Assembly: GCA_030148365.1 (NCBI GenBank)
Contig: JASBTO010000029.1
Coordinates: 1-5,200 of the forward strand
Direction of reading: 5' to 3'
Length of the DNA stretch: 5,200 nucleotides
Origin: Kangiellaceae bacterium
Lineage (GTDB): Bacteria > Pseudomonadota > Gammaproteobacteria > Enterobacterales > Kangiellaceae
This document shows, piece by piece, positions 4,160 to 5,200 of this stretch. A program made the translations under genes and the position numbers. The notes beneath the pieces were generated by a model that ran no database searches, was not told the DNA's origin, and saw nothing but the letters and a program-made list of their open reading frames with translations. The number at the start of each line of letters is the position of its first letter. Positions within the stretch are counted from its first letter, which is position 1.

Positions 4160-5200
4160 AATTACCAACACGCCAACCCGGCGGCACCTGAAGATCCCCC
4201 TCACCAACCTTTATATGCATGGCGACTATACCGGCACCCTGTATTTTGGTGATTCCCGCACGCCGGCCCAGGTTATTCTGGACACTGGCAGCAGCACCTT
4301 GGTCATCGATGGGCGGGTTTACAATCCGGAGATAGACGCGGGCGCAGGCATTACCAATCTCGCCCAGCGGGTCGAGTATGGTGCGGGCGGGTGGACTGGC
4401 GCGGTGGTCAAAACCCGCATGTCGCTGGGCTGTGAGCAGACGGGATTGTCCCTGAATGATGTCCATGCCGCCGTCACGCTGGAAGCCGGACAGCGGTTTT
4501 TTGGCAAGGCCGACGGCATCCTGGGGCTCGCCTACCGTGGCTTGAACCAGGCCTTCACGCTGCCGGAGCCCTCGTGGCCCGCGTTCGACGGCAATCAACT
4601 GGAGCTGGCGCCCAAGTGCGAATTGCCGCCCTGCTTCAGCCAGCTCGAAGAGAGCGGCGTGGTCGCCAACCGGTTTGCTTTTTATACCCAGCGCTCGCGC
4701 ATTGATTACACAGGCGGAGCGCCGGAGCAAAACGCCCGTAACTACGGGTGTTGCGTGATTGGCGGGGGCGAGGAGCAAACAGACTTTTTTGAGGGCGAAT
4801 TCAAGACCGTAAGGGTCGTGCATGACCTCTTCTACAACACCAATCTCAAGTCCATCAGGGTGGCGGGTCAATTGCCCATCGCCGTGGCGCCGCCCGTGGC
4901 GGACAGCAAGGTGGCGTCCAATTCCATCGTCGACAGCGGCACCAATAATCTGGTCGTGCCGGAGTCCCTGTTGAAGCGATTGCTGGAGCAATTTCGGGCC
5001 CTCAATCCCGCCTATAGTGCCTTGATCGGGCAATCCATGGCCCACGAACATGTCAGCCTGACCGATGCGGATCTCCTGTCTTGGCCCGATATCGTGCTGC
5101 GGATGGAAGGTGAAGGCGAAGACGTTGAACTGCGCATCAAGGCCGCGACCTACTGGCAGACCTGCGCCAACCCGGAGCAGGGTGCGGTGTTCTGTCTGTC
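4134..5200 (+). CDS. Pepsin-family (A1) aspartic protease, 3' end outside window
   Basis: An open frame of 355 codons with no stop before the right edge. It encodes a two-lobed pepsin-type endopeptidase. The N-lobe has VILDTGSSTLVID with catalytic D50, the flap VEYGAGGWTG with Tyr82 (pepsin Tyr75), and ADGILGLAY (126-134), a near-exact pepsin signature. The C-lobe has VIGGGEEQTDFFEG (208-221), SIVDSGTNNLVVP with catalytic D267, and WPDIVLRMEG (317-326). The Asp-Asp distance is 217 residues against 183 in pepsin, largely from a Pro-rich insertion at about 135-168 and another at about 185-205. About 50 C-terminal residues are probably missing. The 49 residues before D50 are polar and basic (MAMTPKKNKITNTPTRRH) with no signal peptide or membrane helix, so a cytoplasmic location without a classical propeptide is inferred. 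Start ATG 4134 overlaps mgtC; ATG 4140 is also possible. Pepsin homologues are rare in bacteria (shewasins are the characterised examples). Retroviral-type A2 or TIGR02281 proteases are excluded by the two-lobe structure. Confidence 0.93.
   Translation, partial: MAMTPKKNKITNTPTRRHLKIPLTNLYMHGDYTGTLYFGDSRTPAQVILDTGSSTLVIDGRVYNPEIDAGAGITNLAQRVEYGAGGWTGAVVKTRMSLGCEQTGLSLNDVHAAVTLEAGQRFFGKADGILGLAYRGLNQAFTLPEPSWPAFDGNQLELAPKCELPPCFSQLEESGVVANRFAFYTQRSRIDYTGGAPEQNARNYGCCVIGGGEEQTDFFEGEFKTVRVVHDLFYNTNLKSIRVAGQLPIAVAPPVADSKVASNSIVDSGTNNLVVPESLLKRLLEQFRALNPAYSALIGQSMAHEHVSLTDADLLSWPDIVLRMEGEGEDVELRIKAATYWQTCANPEQGAVFCL

Noticed and set aside
3695..4207. Minus-strand open frame opposite mgtC
   Set aside because: The hydrophobic start arises from the charged tail codons of mgtC read in reverse; the plus strand has full MgtC family motifs.
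4110..5051. Long minus-strand open frame (313 codons) opposite the protease gene
   Set aside because: Its translation has no recognisable domain, while the plus strand encodes ordered pepsin motifs over the same bases. GC-rich coding DNA commonly leaves the complement open.
4134..5200. Retropepsin-like or TIGR02281-type single-lobe aspartic protease common in proteobacteria
   Set aside because: Those are single-domain proteins with one DTGA/DTGS motif; this frame has two Asp motifs 217 residues apart plus ILGLAY and a C-lobe WPDIV segment, diagnostic of family A1.

Overview
The window looks like the chromosome of a moderately GC-rich gammaproteobacterium, probably marine. This is inferred from GC-leaning codon use, the MacAB-like export operon, and a pepsin-type aspartic protease. 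As I recall, such proteases have been reported in only a few bacteria, notably Shewanella, Colwellia and Marinomonas. No RNA gene, mobile element or CRISPR array is visible.

Layout: there are two divergent transcription units. The left unit (minus strand, about 3379 down to 1, running off the left edge) is a compact ABC export operon. It encodes a membrane-fusion adaptor, an ABC ATPase, a MacB/FtsX-type permease, and the first ten codons of a second permease. The genes are 5-11 bases apart and each downstream ribosome-binding site sits in or next to the previous gene's last codons, so they are almost certainly co-transcribed and translationally coupled. The right unit (plus strand, from 3701 off the right edge) encodes a short MgtC/SapB-family membrane protein. 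It is followed, with a 26-base overlap, by a pepsin-family (A1) aspartic protease that is still open at base 5200.

The roughly 320-base divergent intergenic region (3380-3700) holds a 25-base perfect-arm inverted repeat overlapping a candidate promoter for the ABC operon, a small GC-rich palindrome, a weak candidate promoter for the mgtC unit, and an 8-codon open frame with a strong Shine-Dalgarno sequence just upstream of mgtC.

How the genes work together: the adaptor, ATPase and two permeases should form one tripartite-type exporter whose substrate cannot be read from the sequence. The most unusual part is the mgtC-pepsin pair. The protease has both catalytic Asp motifs and the flap Tyr, but no signal peptide, no membrane segment and little room for an inhibitory propeptide, so it appears to be a cytoplasmic aspartic protease coupled to a membrane stress protein.
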